A DNA stretch of 64,000 nt from Streptomyces sp. CB02414 (GCF_001905385.1 NZ_LIPF01000009.1:186001-250000); one strand, 5' to 3'; counted from the stretch's first letter, positions 8,447-17,487 are shown. The notes: generated from the sequence alone by a model not told the origin. Numbers and translations are program-made.

Positions 8447-8944
8447 TCAGGCCGTGGCGGCGTACTCCCCGGCGGCCTTCTCCAGGACGATCATGGGCAC
8501 GCCGTCCGCGCCCTGCGCCGTCCCGACCGTCTCGTAGCCGACCCGCCGGTAGAGCCGCAGGTTGCTCTCGCTGCGGTGGCCGGTGTGCAGGCGGAAGCGC
8601 TTGGCGCCGCGCTCCTCGGCGAGCGCCGACTCCGCCGCGCGCAGCAGCCGGGCGCCGATGCCGTGCCCCTGGAGGCGGGGGTGGACGCAGAGCTTGCCGA
8701 TGGACGCGGCCCCGTCCTCGGTCACCCGCCCGCGCACCGAACCGACGACCTCGTCGCCGAGCCGCGCGACGAAGACGCAGTCACCGGCGACCTCCTCGCG
8801 CACGGAGTCGAGGGTCTGGACGAGCGGGTCGATGCGGTAGTTGCCGTACAGCGCCGCCTCGCTCTGGAAGCAGAGGTACTGCAGCCGGAAGATCTGCTCG
8901 GCATCCTGCTCGGTCGCCGCCGAGATGGTCACGCTCATGCCCAT
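8447..8944 (-). CDS. GNAT family N-acetyltransferase
   Basis: This is a single-domain GNAT enzyme of about 165 residues. The acetyl-CoA-binding motif A is visible as LCVHPRLQGHGIGARLL (Q/RxxGxG/A pattern), followed by motif B around ESNLRLYRRVGYE. The frame opens at 8965, but GGGAGG lies nine bases before ATG 8944, which is therefore chosen (MGMSVTISAAT). Substrate unknown. It is convergent with the membrane-protein pair, 8 nt from the preceding stop. Confidence 0.85.
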   Translation of the reverse strand: MGMSVTISAATEQDAEQIFRLQYLCFQSEAALYGNYRIDPLVQTLDSVREEVAGDCVFVARLGDEVVGSVRGRVTEDGAASIGKLCVHPRLQGHGIGARLLRAAESALAEERGAKRFRLHTGHRSESNLRLYRRVGYETVGTAQGADGVPMIVLEKAAGEYAATA

Positions 8945-8989
8945 GTGTGCATGCCTCCCGCTCACCTGATCCGCTGTGGTCCCCCACTC

Positions 8990-9496
8990 CTATCCCCGTC
9001 CTCGGCGCACCGCAACCTCCGGCGTCAGCAATCGCCGCAGACATCCCAGACATCGGGAACGTTCCGGGCCGAGACTGCCCTGTGAGATACCCAACTCCCC
9101 CGCGATCTCCCGGTATGTGAGGTCTTTCGGCGACAGCAGGGCCTCGATCAGCCGGGGGCAGCGGCCGGGCAGCCGGCGCACGGCGTCGCGCAGGGCGCGG
9201 CGGCGGTCGGCGGCGAGGACGAGCTGTTCCGGCTGGTGCTCGGCGGCGCCGGCGGGTTCGGTGTCGTACGGCCGTTCGTCGCGGCCCGCCCGGCGGGTGA
9301 GGCGGGCCTCGGTGCGCACGGCGCTGCGCAGCCAGCCATGGGGGTCGCGGGGCGGTCCCTCGGCCTCCAGCCGCTCGAGGAGGCGCAGCCAGACGGCCTG
9401 TTCCAGGTCACCGGGCTCGGTTCCGGACGCATATGCCTCGGCGGAGGCCTCGGCGGTGAGCAGAGGATGCAGCGCGGCGACCAGGTCGGATGTCAT
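8990..9496 (-). CDS. ECF-like RNA polymerase sigma factor
   Basis: This 168-residue protein has a sigma-2-like N-terminal half (LEQAVWLRLLERLEAEG...WLRSAVRTEARLTRR) and a sigma-4 helix-turn-helix C-terminal part (LTYREIAGELGISQGSLGPE followed by RSRCLGCLRRLL). That is the layout of small sigma-70-family/ECF factors. No anti-sigma gene is adjacent. ATG 9496 has no obvious Shine-Dalgarno sequence, and a strong hairpin (9510-9543) lies just upstream, so read-through from the phosphodiesterase gene is unlikely to drive it. Confidence 0.8.
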   Translation of the reverse strand: MTSDLVAALHPLLTAEASAEAYASGTEPGDLEQAVWLRLLERLEAEGPPRDPHGWLRSAVRTEARLTRRAGRDERPYDTEPAGAAEHQPEQLVLAADRRRALRDAVRRLPGRCPRLIEALLSPKDLTYREIAGELGISQGSLGPERSRCLGCLRRLLTPEVAVRRGRG

Positions 9497-9509
9497 ATGC
9501 GGATCGACG

Positions 9510-9543
9510 CGGCCGCCCGGGCGGTGGGTTGCCCGGGCGGCCG
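9510..9543 (-). terminator. Hairpin terminator downstream of glycerophosphodiesterase gene
   Basis: A perfect 13-bp stem (9510-9522 with 9531-9543) encloses an 8-nt loop. It lies 58 nt after the phosphodiesterase stop and 13 nt before the sigma-factor start, separating the two transcription units. Confidence 0.8.
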
Positions 9544-9600
9544 AAGGTCACCCCAACCGGGGTCGGACGCTCAGTTGTTGACGAGTCCGCCGTCGACCAG

Positions 9601-10776
9601 TCAGCCGTCGAGGAAGTCCTCTCGGGCCAGTACGCCGGTGTCGGGGTGGTCGGTGAAGACTCCGTCGATGCCGGTGGCGAAGTAGGTTCGGAACGCGCCG
9701 AACACGTCACCGTAGGCGTCGGGGTCGCTGCCCTCGCGGAAGTCCGCGGGCAGGAAAGGGTTCTCGTTGCGCATCGTGTACGGGTGCAGGATCAGGCCCG
9801 CGCGGTGCGCGTCGCGGACCAGGGTGGTCGGCTCGGTGAGCCGCCCGGCGGAGTCCTTGGGGATGATCAGGTCCAGCGTCGGGCCGATGCCCTGCGCGTA
9901 GGAGGCGATCTCCTTCAGGCCCTCGGGCGTGATGAGGTCGGCGGTGGTGCGCGGGTCGCCGCTCTCCACGAAGTCCCAGGGGCGGCTCTTGGCGCCGGAG
10001 AGCAGGACGGCCAGCGGGTTGCCGACGAGCCTGTTCATCCGCTGGATGCTGGTGGGTTCGAAGGACTGGATGATGACGGGCGAGTTCTTCCGGTCCTTGC
10101 CGTACTTGCGCAGCAGCCGCGCGAGCCGCTCCTCCGTACCCAGGCCCAGCCCCCGGAAGTAGGTGGGGTGCTTGAGTTCGGGGTAGATCCAGACCTGCTT
10201 GCCGCGCTTGCGGGTCTGCTCGTTCTGCCAGCGGAGCACCTCTTCGAAGGTGGGGATCTCCCAGCGGCCGTCGTAGAGGGTGTTGTGCGGGCGGTTGGCC
10301 GGGATGCGCTCGGTGGCGCGGAGCGTCTTGAGCTCGGCGAGCGTGAAGTCCTCGGTGAACCAGCCGGTGACGGAGACGCCGTCGAGCGACTTGGTGCGCT
10401 TGCGGTCGGCGAACTCGGGGTGGTCGGCGACGTCCGTGGTGCCGCCGATCTCCGGCTCGTGCCGGCAGACCAGGTGACCGTCCCTGGTGGGGACCAGGTC
10501 GCCGGCCTCGACGATGTCGGCGCCCATGTCGAGGGCGAGTTCGTAGGCGCCGAAGGTGTGCTCGGGGCGGTAGCCGCTGGCGCCGCGGTGGCCGATGACC
10601 GTCGGGACGGGCAGGCTCTTCACGCCCCCGCCGCGTCCGCCGCCGTGCCGGGGGTCGGCGGCTCTCGCCGTACCGGACAGGCCGAGTACGGCTCCGCCCG
10701 CGCCGAGCACCGCCGCCCCGAGGAGCGCCCGCCGTCCGGTGCCGCCCGTCTGCTCGTCCGACTCCTGCGTTCCCAT
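9601..10776 (-). CDS. Secreted glycerophosphodiester phosphodiesterase
   Basis: The 391-residue precursor has a twin-arginine-type signal (GRRALLGAAVLGAGGAVLGL) and then a GDPD domain starting VIGHRGASGYRPEHTFGAYE. That stretch carries the conserved HRG and PEHT elements of GlpQ-type enzymes; further metal ligands occur near DLVPTRDGHLVCRHEPEIGGTT. It hydrolyses glycerophosphodiesters to glycerol 3-phosphate and an alcohol outside the cell. The frame opens at 10830, but AGGAGG lies six bases before ATG 10776. It is divergent from the plsC-like gene. Confidence 0.92.
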   Translation of the reverse strand: MGTQESDEQTGGTGRRALLGAAVLGAGGAVLGLSGTARAADPRHGGGRGGGVKSLPVPTVIGHRGASGYRPEHTFGAYELALDMGADIVEAGDLVPTRDGHLVCRHEPEIGGTTDVADHPEFADRKRTKSLDGVSVTGWFTEDFTLAELKTLRATERIPANRPHNTLYDGRWEIPTFEEVLRWQNEQTRKRGKQVWIYPELKHPTYFRGLGLGTEERLARLLRKYGKDRKNSPVIIQSFEPTSIQRMNRLVGNPLAVLLSGAKSRPWDFVESGDPRTTADLITPEGLKEIASYAQGIGPTLDLIIPKDSAGRLTEPTTLVRDAHRAGLILHPYTMRNENPFLPADFREGSDPDAYGDVFGAFRTYFATGIDGVFTDHPDTGVLAREDFLDG

Positions 10777-11179
10777 CAGGGCCTCCTGTCGTTGACCGTC
10801 GGTGCGGGCCGATCGTAGGGGCGCGTACATGACGAGTGGGAGACCGCGACGGGAACACGCGGGTGCGCCGGGATGTCGTACGGGCGTGGAGTGGCCGGTG
10901 GGACGGGAGGTGTGACGTGCCGTCGGCTTCGGAGCGGCGAGCCGGGGTACGCGGTCGGTGGCCGCGGGTTTCGCCGTGGCGGTGCCTCACCGGCGCCGGG
11001 ATGCGAGCTGTCTCACACGCCGGGCCGCCATCACCTCCGCGAAACGCCCCTGCACCGCAGGTGAACGCACGTCAACACTGCGTAAGGTCCGGGTGACCCG
11101 ACGTGCGCGATCCCCCGCGCCGCGAGTAATGTCCTCACCTGCACAGACTCATACCGCATCCCCGACACCGGAGGACCCG
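10777..11179. other. Divergent intergenic region between glpQ-like and plsC-like genes
   Basis: This 403-nt spacer should hold both divergent promoters. A TAATGT box at about 11127-11132 is a candidate -10 for the acyltransferase gene. Otherwise I see no repeat, RNA or gene of note. Confidence 0.4.
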
Positions 11180-11851
11180 TTGTCCCGCTTCGCGCTCATC
11201 AAGGCAGTGCTCGGCCCGATCATGCGCCTGATGTTCCGCCCACGGGTGGAGGGCGTGGAGAACATCCCGGGCGACGGCCCGGTGATCCTGGCCGGCAACC
11301 ACCTCACCTTCATCGACTCGATGATCCTCCCGCTCGTCTGCGACCGGCAGGTCGTCTTCATCGGCAAGGACGAGTACGTCACCGGCAAGGGCTTCAAGGG
11401 CCGGCTGATGGCCTGGTTCTTCACCGGCGTCGGCATGATCCCGGTCGACCGCGACGGCGGCCGGGGCGGGGTCGCGGCACTGATGACCGGCCGCCGGGTG
11501 CTGGAGGAGGGCAGGATCTTCGGCATCTACCCGGAGGGCACCCGCTCCCCCGACGGCCGCCTCTACCGGGGCCGCACCGGCATCGCGCGGCTGACCCTGA
11601 TGACCGGGGCCCCCGTCGTCCCGTTCGCCATGATCGGCACCGACAAGCTCCAGCCGGGCGGCGCGGGCCTGCCCCGGCCCGGCAAGGTCACCGTCCGCTT
11701 CGGCGAGGCGATGGAGTTCTCCCGCTACGAGGGCATGGACCGCGACCGCTACGTCCTGCGGGCCGTGACCGACTCCGTGATGACCGAGGTCATGCGGCTG
11801 TCCGGCCAGGAGTACGTGGACATGTACGCGAGCAAGGCGAAGGCGGCGTAG
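11180..11851 (+). CDS. plsC: 1-acyl-sn-glycerol-3-phosphate acyltransferase (PlsC family)
   Basis: This 223-residue acyltransferase carries the catalytic HX4D motif (NHLTFIDS, about residue 38) and the glycerophosphate-binding motif YPEGTRSPDG (about 115). It makes phosphatidic acid from lysophosphatidic acid at the inner face of the membrane. The start is a TTG at 11180 preceded by GGAGGA; the longer open frame upstream is not protein-like. Streptomyces have several paralogues, so the exact substrate is uncertain. Confidence 0.88.
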   Translation: MSRFALIKAVLGPIMRLMFRPRVEGVENIPGDGPVILAGNHLTFIDSMILPLVCDRQVVFIGKDEYVTGKGFKGRLMAWFFTGVGMIPVDRDGGRGGVAALMTGRRVLEEGRIFGIYPEGTRSPDGRLYRGRTGIARLTLMTGAPVVPFAMIGTDKLQPGGAGLPRPGKVTVRFGEAMEFSRYEGMDRDRYVLRAVTDSVMTEVMRLSGQEYVDMYASKAKAA

Positions 11852-11867
11852 GGCCGCGCGACGTACG

Positions 11868-11912
11868 CAGGTGGACGGCGGGCCGCTCGGTGAGCGGCCC
11901 GCCGTCCACCTG
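11868..11912. terminator. Bidirectional terminator hairpin (21-bp perfect stem)
   Basis: Positions 11868-11888 pair perfectly with 11892-11912 around a GGT loop. It lies between the convergent plsC-like gene and MFS transporter gene and should terminate both. Confidence 0.9.
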
Positions 11913-11936
11913 TCCGGCCCTGAGGCCGCCGTACGG

Positions 11937-13469
11937 CTACGGGTGTTCCACCCCGTCCTCCAGGCGCTGGCCCCGCAGCAGGAACCAGGCGGCGCCCGCG
12001 GCGGCCAGCAGCACCGCCGCGCCGACGCCCGCCGCGAGCGTCAGGCCGTCGACGAAGGCCTGGCGGGCGGCGTCCAGCAGCGCCCCGGCCGACGGGGCCG
12101 GCAGGTGGGCGGCGACCTCCACCGCACCGCCCAGTGACTCGTGGGCCGCGTCCGGGGTGCCGGCCGGGCCGGTGAAGTCGCGGTAGACACCGGTCACGAT
12201 GGAGCCGAGCACGGCGATGCCGAGGGCGGCGCCGAGTTCGTAGGCCGTCTCGGAGACCGCGGAGGCGGCGCCCGCCTGCTCCTTGGGCACGCTGGAGAGG
12301 ATCACGTCGGCGGTGACGGTGAAGGAGAGGCCGGCGCCGACGCCGACCACCAGCAGGGCGGCACCGAGCAGCGGGTACCCGGTGTGCTGGCCGATGACGG
12401 TCAGCGCGGCCAGCGCCAGACCGACGGCGGCCAGTCCGCCGGAGACGACCGAGCGGACCGAGAAGCGCCGGGCCGCGCGGCCGGCGAGCAAACCCGCCAC
12501 CACCGCACCGATCGCGGCGGGCAGTTCGGCCAGGCCCGCCTCGAAGGGGCGCCTGCCCTGTACCAGTTGCAGGTACTGGGAGAGGAAGAACACCAGCCCG
12601 GACAGGCCGAGGATGGTCAGCAGGTCGGCCAGGACCGCGCCACTGAAACCGCGGCTGCGGAACAGCCGCATGTCGAGCAGCGGGGTCGGCATGGTCAGCT
12701 GACGGCGGACGAAGCCGTAGAGCGCGGCGGCGCCCAGCAGGCCCGCGGCGAGCGTGGCCCACGCGAATCCGTGCGCGGCGGCCTCCTTGACGGCGTACAC
12801 GACACCGACCATGCCGACGAGGGAGAGGACGACGCTGAGCAGGTCCCACGGGCCGGGGTCCGGATTGCGCGACTCCGGCAGCAGCTTGACGCCGACGAGG
12901 ACCAGGACGGCCATGACGGGCAGGTTGATCAGGAAGACCGAGCCCCACCAGAAGTGCTCCAGCAGGAAGCCTCCGACGACCGGACCGACCGCCGCGCCCG
13001 CCGAGGCCGCGGCGCCCCAGATGCCCACGGCGAGAGAGCGTTCGCGCGGGTCGTGGAAGAGGTTGCGGATCAGCGCGAGGGTGGCGGGCATCAGGGTGGC
13101 GCCCGCAACGCCGAGCAGGGCCCGGGCGACGATCATCAGCTCGGGGGTGTGCGCGTAGGCGTTGAGGACGGAGATCAGACCGAACGCCGTGGCGCCGATG
13201 AGCAGGATCCGCTTGCGGCCGATCCGGTCGCCGAGGCTGCCCATGGAGACGAGCAGACCGGCGATGACGAAGGAGTAGACGTCGCCGATCCACAGCAGCT
13301 GGGTGCTGGAGGGGGCGAGGTCCTCACTGATGTAGGGGGTCGCGAGACCGAGTACGGTCGCGTCGACGGCCACCAGCAGTACGGCCAGCACGAGGACGGC
13401 GAGCGCCAGCCAGCGGCCGGGGCGCTTCACCGCCTCGGTCGTCTGCGCCGACTGCGGGGTGCGGGTCAT
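11937..13469 (-). CDS. MFS drug efflux transporter (DHA2, 14-TMS type)
   Basis: The 510-residue protein has a cytoplasmic N terminus followed by many hydrophobic helices. Motif A is visible as GSLGDRIGRKRILL and motif C-like glycines as GAAASAGAAVGPVVGGFL. This is the pattern of EmrB/QacA-type proton-driven exporters. It starts 3 nt after the TetR regulator gene and is probably co-transcribed with it, so expression should be induced by a ligand of that regulator. Substrate unknown. Confidence 0.9.
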   Translation of the reverse strand: MTRTPQSAQTTEAVKRPGRWLALAVLVLAVLLVAVDATVLGLATPYISEDLAPSSTQLLWIGDVYSFVIAGLLVSMGSLGDRIGRKRILLIGATAFGLISVLNAYAHTPELMIVARALLGVAGATLMPATLALIRNLFHDPRERSLAVGIWGAAASAGAAVGPVVGGFLLEHFWWGSVFLINLPVMAVLVLVGVKLLPESRNPDPGPWDLLSVVLSLVGMVGVVYAVKEAAAHGFAWATLAAGLLGAAALYGFVRRQLTMPTPLLDMRLFRSRGFSGAVLADLLTILGLSGLVFFLSQYLQLVQGRRPFEAGLAELPAAIGAVVAGLLAGRAARRFSVRSVVSGGLAAVGLALAALTVIGQHTGYPLLGAALLVVGVGAGLSFTVTADVILSSVPKEQAGAASAVSETAYELGAALGIAVLGSIVTGVYRDFTGPAGTPDAAHESLGGAVEVAAHLPAPSAGALLDAARQAFVDGLTLAAGVGAAVLLAAAGAAWFLLRGQRLEDGVEHP

Positions 13470-13472
13470 GGT

Positions 13473-14018
13473 TCACTCTCTCCGAAGCGCGCCGCCGAGC
13501 AGCAGCTCGACGATCATGTGGTTGAAGTCGTTGCGGGCCACGCGGCCCTCGGCCACCGCCCAGGCGGCGGCGCCCAGCAGGCCGTACAGGGCCTCGGTGA
13601 GCCAGGCCGGGGTGAGGTCGATGCGGAACTCACCGCTCTCCTGGCCCCGGCGGAACAGGTCGGTGAGCCGGGCGTCGATGCGCGCCCAGCCCTCGTTCTG
13701 CTCCTCGCCCTCGAACAGCTGGTTCTCGGTGTAGAGGAAGGCGAGCAGGGCGGCGGAGGGCTCGATGCCGCGCACGAGCCGGCGCACCGCGTCGGCCGCC
13801 GGCCCCTCGTCCGGACGGGCCGCTTCCAGGGCCGCCTCGCACTCGGCGATGCCGAGCTCCTCCAGCGCCCGGACGAGGGCGTCGCGTCCGGCGAAGTGCC
13901 GGTGCAGCGTGGCCCGGCTGAGCCCGGCGGCCCGCGCGACCTCGTCCATGGTCGCGGTGGATTTCCGGGTCAGCAGGGCCGCGGCGCTGCGCAGTACCTG
14001 TTCACGATCGACGGCCAT
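13473..14018 (-). CDS. TetR family transcriptional repressor
   Basis: The 181-residue protein has an N-terminal TetR helix-turn-helix (TMDEVARAAGLSRATLHRHF, about residues 24-43) and a C-terminal ligand/dimer domain. It lies directly upstream of the MFS pump gene in one operon. The frame reaches 14045, but ATG 14018 gives MAVDREQVLRSAAALL, and a TTATCG box lies 7 nt before it, so a leaderless message is likely. A 20-bp palindrome overlaps the -35 region, consistent with autorepression. Confidence 0.88.
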   Translation of the reverse strand: MAVDREQVLRSAAALLTRKSTATMDEVARAAGLSRATLHRHFAGRDALVRALEELGIAECEAALEAARPDEGPAADAVRRLVRGIEPSAALLAFLYTENQLFEGEEQNEGWARIDARLTDLFRRGQESGEFRIDLTPAWLTEALYGLLGAAAWAVAEGRVARNDFNHMIVELLLGGALRRE

Positions 14019-14025
14019 GAGACAA

Positions 14026-14060
14026 CGATAACCCACATGAGACATCTTTGTCTCATCAGA
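14026..14060 (-). promoter_or_regulatory. Promoter with TetR-type operator
   Basis: On the minus strand, GAGACA, a 17-nt spacer and TTATCG form -35/-10 boxes, the latter 7 nt from ATG 14018. The perfect palindrome ATGAGACATCTTTGTCTCAT (14037-14056, 8-bp arms) covers the -35. A third half-site (TTGTCTCATG) overlaps the start codon. Binding by the adjacent TetR protein is inferred. Confidence 0.7.
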
Positions 14061-14109
14061 GGCATACGTGACTCACCTCTCAGGGTCAGTCACGCGGCCG
14101 GAGTCAGGC

Positions 14110-15081
14110 TCAGTGCCAGGGCAGCTGCCCGCGCCGCTCCCAGTAGGCGCGCGGGTCCTCGACGAGCGCGTCGAGGCGGGCCACCTGGTCGTCGTCCAGG
14201 TCGACCACGGCGGCGTGCAGGTTGGAGCCGAGCTGGTTCACCGTCGCGGCTCCGGAGAGGACGACGCCGGCCCAGGGCTGGCGCAGGACCAGTGCGAGGG
14301 CGACCGCGTCGCAGCCCAGGGTCGTCTCCTCCGCCACGACCTTCAGTGCGTAGGGCGCGTGCGGCTCCGCGAGACGGCCGTTGGCCATGCCTTCCTTGAC
14401 GATCACGGTGAGCCCCGCGTCGTGCGCCTCGGCGAGCGCGGGCCCGGCGGACGTCTCCAGGATGTTGTACGTCGACTGCACGGTGCGGAAGAGGGGTTCG
14501 CCGTCGACGGTCACGGCGAGCGCCGCGCGGATGGCGTCGGCCTGGGCGGGGCCGCTGGTGGAGAAGCCGATGGTGACGCCCCGCGCGGCGGCCTCGGCCA
14601 GCTTCGCGTGCAGGTCCTTGTCGGTGAGGGCCGGGCTGTCGGGGGTGAGCGAGTGGATCTGGTAGAGGTCGAGCCGGCCCCCGAGCAGGGCGTCGGTCTC
14701 GGCGCGCTGACGCTCGTACGTGGCGGCGCCGTGGTCCTTGACCTCGTGCTGGTCGGCGTCGGCGGACCACTCGGCCGTGTAGGTGTAGCCCCACTTGCTG
14801 CCGACGACGACGTCGTCGATGTCGGGGCGGTCCCTCAGCCAGCCGGCCAGGAACTCCTCCGAGCGGCCGTAGGAGCGGGCGGCGTCGAAGTAGCGGACGC
14901 CCTGGGCGTAGGCGGCGTCCAGGAGGTCGTGGGTGCGCTCGCGCATCGCTTCGACGGTGCGGTCGGCCGGCAGGTCCCGGTCACGGCCGAGGTTGATGTA
15001 GCCGGGGCGGCCGACGGCGGCGAGACCCAGTCCGATGTGGCAGGTGGGGGTGGTCGCCGCGGCCAGGCGGGCGAAGGGCAT
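14110..15081 (-). CDS. Aldo/keto reductase
   Basis: The 323-residue protein has a TIM-barrel aldo/keto reductase pattern: GVRYFDAARSYGRSEEFL contains the catalytic Asp and Tyr, followed by Lys in VVGSKWGYTY and His in YQIHSL. These are NADPH-dependent oxidoreductases of sugars, aldehydes or ketones; the substrate is not evident. ATG 15081 (MPFARLAAATTPTCHIG) is chosen with GGAG upstream. It lies downstream of argH on the same strand, 90 nt away, and may be read from the argH transcript. Confidence 0.88.
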   Translation of the reverse strand: MPFARLAAATTPTCHIGLGLAAVGRPGYINLGRDRDLPADRTVEAMRERTHDLLDAAYAQGVRYFDAARSYGRSEEFLAGWLRDRPDIDDVVVGSKWGYTYTAEWSADADQHEVKDHGAATYERQRAETDALLGGRLDLYQIHSLTPDSPALTDKDLHAKLAEAAARGVTIGFSTSGPAQADAIRAALAVTVDGEPLFRTVQSTYNILETSAGPALAEAHDAGLTVIVKEGMANGRLAEPHAPYALKVVAEETTLGCDAVALALVLRQPWAGVVLSGAATVNQLGSNLHAAVVDLDDDQVARLDALVEDPRAYWERRGQLPWH

Positions 15082-15171
15082 CGCGGGCTCCGTTCGGTCG
15101 ACTGCTGAAGCTGTTGCAGCTGCTGAGCTGTTGACCAACGTAACCGTGATGCCCTTCGGGCACACCGGCTG

Positions 15172-16599
15172 CTACTTCTTGGCGTTCGCCCACGCGTGCT
15201 GGGCCGCCACGTCCGCCTTCACCTCGGCCAGCTGGACGGCGACCGCGCTGGGCGCCGTACCGCCGCGCCCGTCGCGGGAGGCGAGGGCGCCCGGGACGTT
15301 GAGGACGCGCCGGACCTCCGGGGTGAGGTGCTCGGAGATCTTGGCGAACTGCTCGTCGGTGAGCTCGTCCAGCTCCTTGCCCTCGGCCTCGGCGACCTTC
15401 ACGCACTCGCCGGCCACCTCGTGGGCGACGCGGAACGGCACGCCCTGCCGCACCAGCCACTCGGCGATGTCGGTGGCGAGCGAGAAGCCGGCCGGGGCCA
15501 GCTCCTCCATCCGCTCGCGGTGCACGGTGAGGGTGGCCATCATGCCGGTGAAGGCCGGGAGCAGGATCTCCAACTGGTCGATGGAGTCGAAGACCGGCTC
15601 CTTGTCCTCCTGGAGGTCGCGGTTGTACGCGAGGGGGAGGGCCTTGAGGGTGGCCATCAGGCCGGTGAGGTTGCCGATGAGGCGGCCGGACTTGCCGCGG
15701 GCCAGCTCGGCGATGTCCGGGTTCTTCTTCTGCGGCATGATCGACGAGCCGGTGGAGAAGGCGTCGTGCAGCGTGACGAAGGAGAACTCCTTCGTGTTCC
15801 AGATGATGATCTCCTCGGCGATCCGGGAGACGTTGACGCCGATCATCGCGGTGATGAAGGCGAACTCGGCGACGAAGTCGCGGGAGGCCGTGCCGTCGAT
15901 GGAGTTGCCCGCGCTGCCGTGCTCGAAGCCCAGGTCCTGGGCGACTGCCTCCGGGTCCAGGCCGAGGCTGCTGCCCGCGAGCGCTCCCGAGCCGTACGGC
16001 GACACGGCCGTGCGCTCGTCCCACTGCCGCAGCCGCTCCGCGTCCCGGCCGAGCGCCTGGACGTGGGCGAGGACGTGGTGGGCGAAGAGCACCGGCTGGG
16101 CGTGCTGGAGGTGGGTGCGGCCGGGCATCGCCACGTCCGGGTGGGCCTCGGCGAGGCCCACCAGCGCGTCCTGGAGGTCCGCGATCAGGCCGCCGACGGT
16201 ACGGGCGTGGTCCCGCAGGTACATGCGGAAGAGGGTGGCCACCTGGTCGTTGCGGGACCGGCCGGCACGCAGCTTGCCGCCGAGGTCGGGGCCGAGCCGC
16301 TCCAGCAGCCCGCGCTCCAGGGCGGTGTGGACGTCCTCGTCGGCGATGGTGCCGGTGAAGGAGCCGTCGGCGACGTCGGACTCCAGCCGGTCGAGCCCGG
16401 CGATCATCCGGGTCAGCTCGTCCTCGGTGAGCAGCCCCGCCTTGTGCAGCACGCGCGCGTGGGCACGCGAGCCGGCGATGTCGTAGGGCGCGAGCCGCCA
16501 GTCGAAGTGGACGGACGCGGACAGCTTCGCCAGCGCCTCGGCGGGACCGTCGGCGAAACGGCCGCCCCAGAGCCGGACGTCACCGCTGTTGCTGCTCAC
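15172..16599 (-). CDS. argH: Argininosuccinate lyase
   Basis: The 475-residue enzyme opens with LWGGRFADGPAEALAKLSAS and has the fumarase/aspartase superfamily signature GSSIMPQKKNPD, which carries the flexible catalytic loop. It splits argininosuccinate into arginine and fumarate, the last step of arginine synthesis. It is separate from the argCJBDR operon at 21-26 kb but has two overlapping ARG-box-like sites just upstream, so the same ArgR protein should control both. Confidence 0.97.
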   Translation of the reverse strand: MSSNSGDVRLWGGRFADGPAEALAKLSASVHFDWRLAPYDIAGSRAHARVLHKAGLLTEDELTRMIAGLDRLESDVADGSFTGTIADEDVHTALERGLLERLGPDLGGKLRAGRSRNDQVATLFRMYLRDHARTVGGLIADLQDALVGLAEAHPDVAMPGRTHLQHAQPVLFAHHVLAHVQALGRDAERLRQWDERTAVSPYGSGALAGSSLGLDPEAVAQDLGFEHGSAGNSIDGTASRDFVAEFAFITAMIGVNVSRIAEEIIIWNTKEFSFVTLHDAFSTGSSIMPQKKNPDIAELARGKSGRLIGNLTGLMATLKALPLAYNRDLQEDKEPVFDSIDQLEILLPAFTGMMATLTVHRERMEELAPAGFSLATDIAEWLVRQGVPFRVAHEVAGECVKVAEAEGKELDELTDEQFAKISEHLTPEVRRVLNVPGALASRDGRGGTAPSAVAVQLAEVKADVAAQHAWANAKK

Positions 16600-16627
16600 T
16601 TGGGTCGCTCCTCACCGTACGGTCAGT

Positions 16628-16658
16628 GTTATGCATGAGTATGCAGAACTCTGCATGC
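16628..16658 (-). promoter_or_regulatory. Tandem ARG boxes (ArgR operator) of argH
   Basis: Two overlapping imperfect palindromes, TTATGCATGAGTATGCAGA (16629-16647) and TATGCAGAACTCTGCATG (16640-16657), lie 30-58 nt upstream of argH. They fit the ArgR consensus of A/T-rich TGCAT arms. ArgR (21328-21867) with bound arginine should repress here. Confidence 0.8.
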
Positions 16659-16718
16659 TTCGTCAATTTCGCAGGTAGGCGACACACAGCGCGCCCCGCA
16701 CCCTCATAATCGTTAGAC

Positions 16719-17300
16719 ATGGGAAAGACTTACGAACGCATCGACGGCAGACTCCGCACCTTCATAGAAGCTCAGCCCGTCTTCTTCACCGCCACCGCGC
16801 CGCTGGCCGGCGACGGCACGGTCAACCTCTCCCCCAAGGGCCTCACGGGCAGCTTCGCCGTGCTCGACGAACTCACCGTGGCCTACCTCGACTTCGCCGG
16901 CTCCAACGCCGAGACCATCGCCCACCTGCGCGAGAACGGGCGGATCACCCTGATGTGGTGCGCCTTCCAGGGGCCGCCGAACATCGTCCGGGTGCACGGC
17001 CGCGGCGAGCCGGTCTTCCGCGACGACCCCCGCTTCCCGGAGCTGCTCACCCACTTCCCGGACATCGACCCGAGCGAGCACGGGCTGCGCGCCGTCATCG
17101 TCGTGACCGCCGAACTGGTCCGGGACACCTGCGGCTACGGCGTCCCCTTCATGGCGTACGAGTCGGACCGGGATCTGCACGGCAAGCGTTTCGCGCGCGA
17201 GGACGACGCCTCGCTCAGCGCGTACTTCACCAAGAAGGAGTACATCGCGACGAGCATGGACGGCCTTCCCGGGCTGCCGTTGCCGCTGCCCCCGCCTTAG
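16719..17300 (+). CDS. Pyridoxamine 5'-phosphate oxidase-family flavoprotein
   Basis: This single-domain split-barrel protein of 193 residues starts MGKTYERIDGRLRTFIEAQPVFF and contains VNLSPKGLTGSFAVLDE, typical of PNPOx-like FMN-binding proteins. True PdxH function is unlikely because such proteins bind FMN, F420 or heme with varied roles. A CATAAT box lies 8 nt before the ATG, suggesting a very short or absent 5' leader. Its TAG stop codon is the first bases of a MITE-like repeat. Confidence 0.82.
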   Translation: MGKTYERIDGRLRTFIEAQPVFFTATAPLAGDGTVNLSPKGLTGSFAVLDELTVAYLDFAGSNAETIAHLRENGRITLMWCAFQGPPNIVRVHGRGEPVFRDDPRFPELLTHFPDIDPSEHGLRAVIVVTAELVRDTCGYGVPFMAYESDRDLHGKRFAREDDASLSAYFTKKEYIATSMDGLPGLPLPLPPP

Positions 17301-17487
17301 GGCCTGCCCGGCGGATCAGGCCGCAGACGCGGGGGCTGGCACGCCCATCTGCGGCGTTGTCGTCGGTTGCCGACGCTCCGCGTCGACGCCCTCCTCCGCC
17401 TTGCAGCTGGACGCACCAGCCCCCGCTCACCAGCGTTGATCAGACACAGCCCCTTTCCTGCGGCCTGATCCGCCGGACAGGCCCTAG
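17298..17487. mobile_element. MITE-like element, copy 1
   Basis: This 190-bp non-coding element has inverted ends of about 27 bp with one mismatch (AGGGCCTGcCCGGCGGATCA... facing ...TGATCCGCCGGACAGGCCCT) and terminal TAG/CTAG. The interior shares blocks with copies at 33204 and 50091, in inverted orientation. There is no transposase gene. It lies exactly between a stop codon and the next gene and probably acts as a terminator. The left TAG is the stop codon of the upstream gene. Confidence 0.75.
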
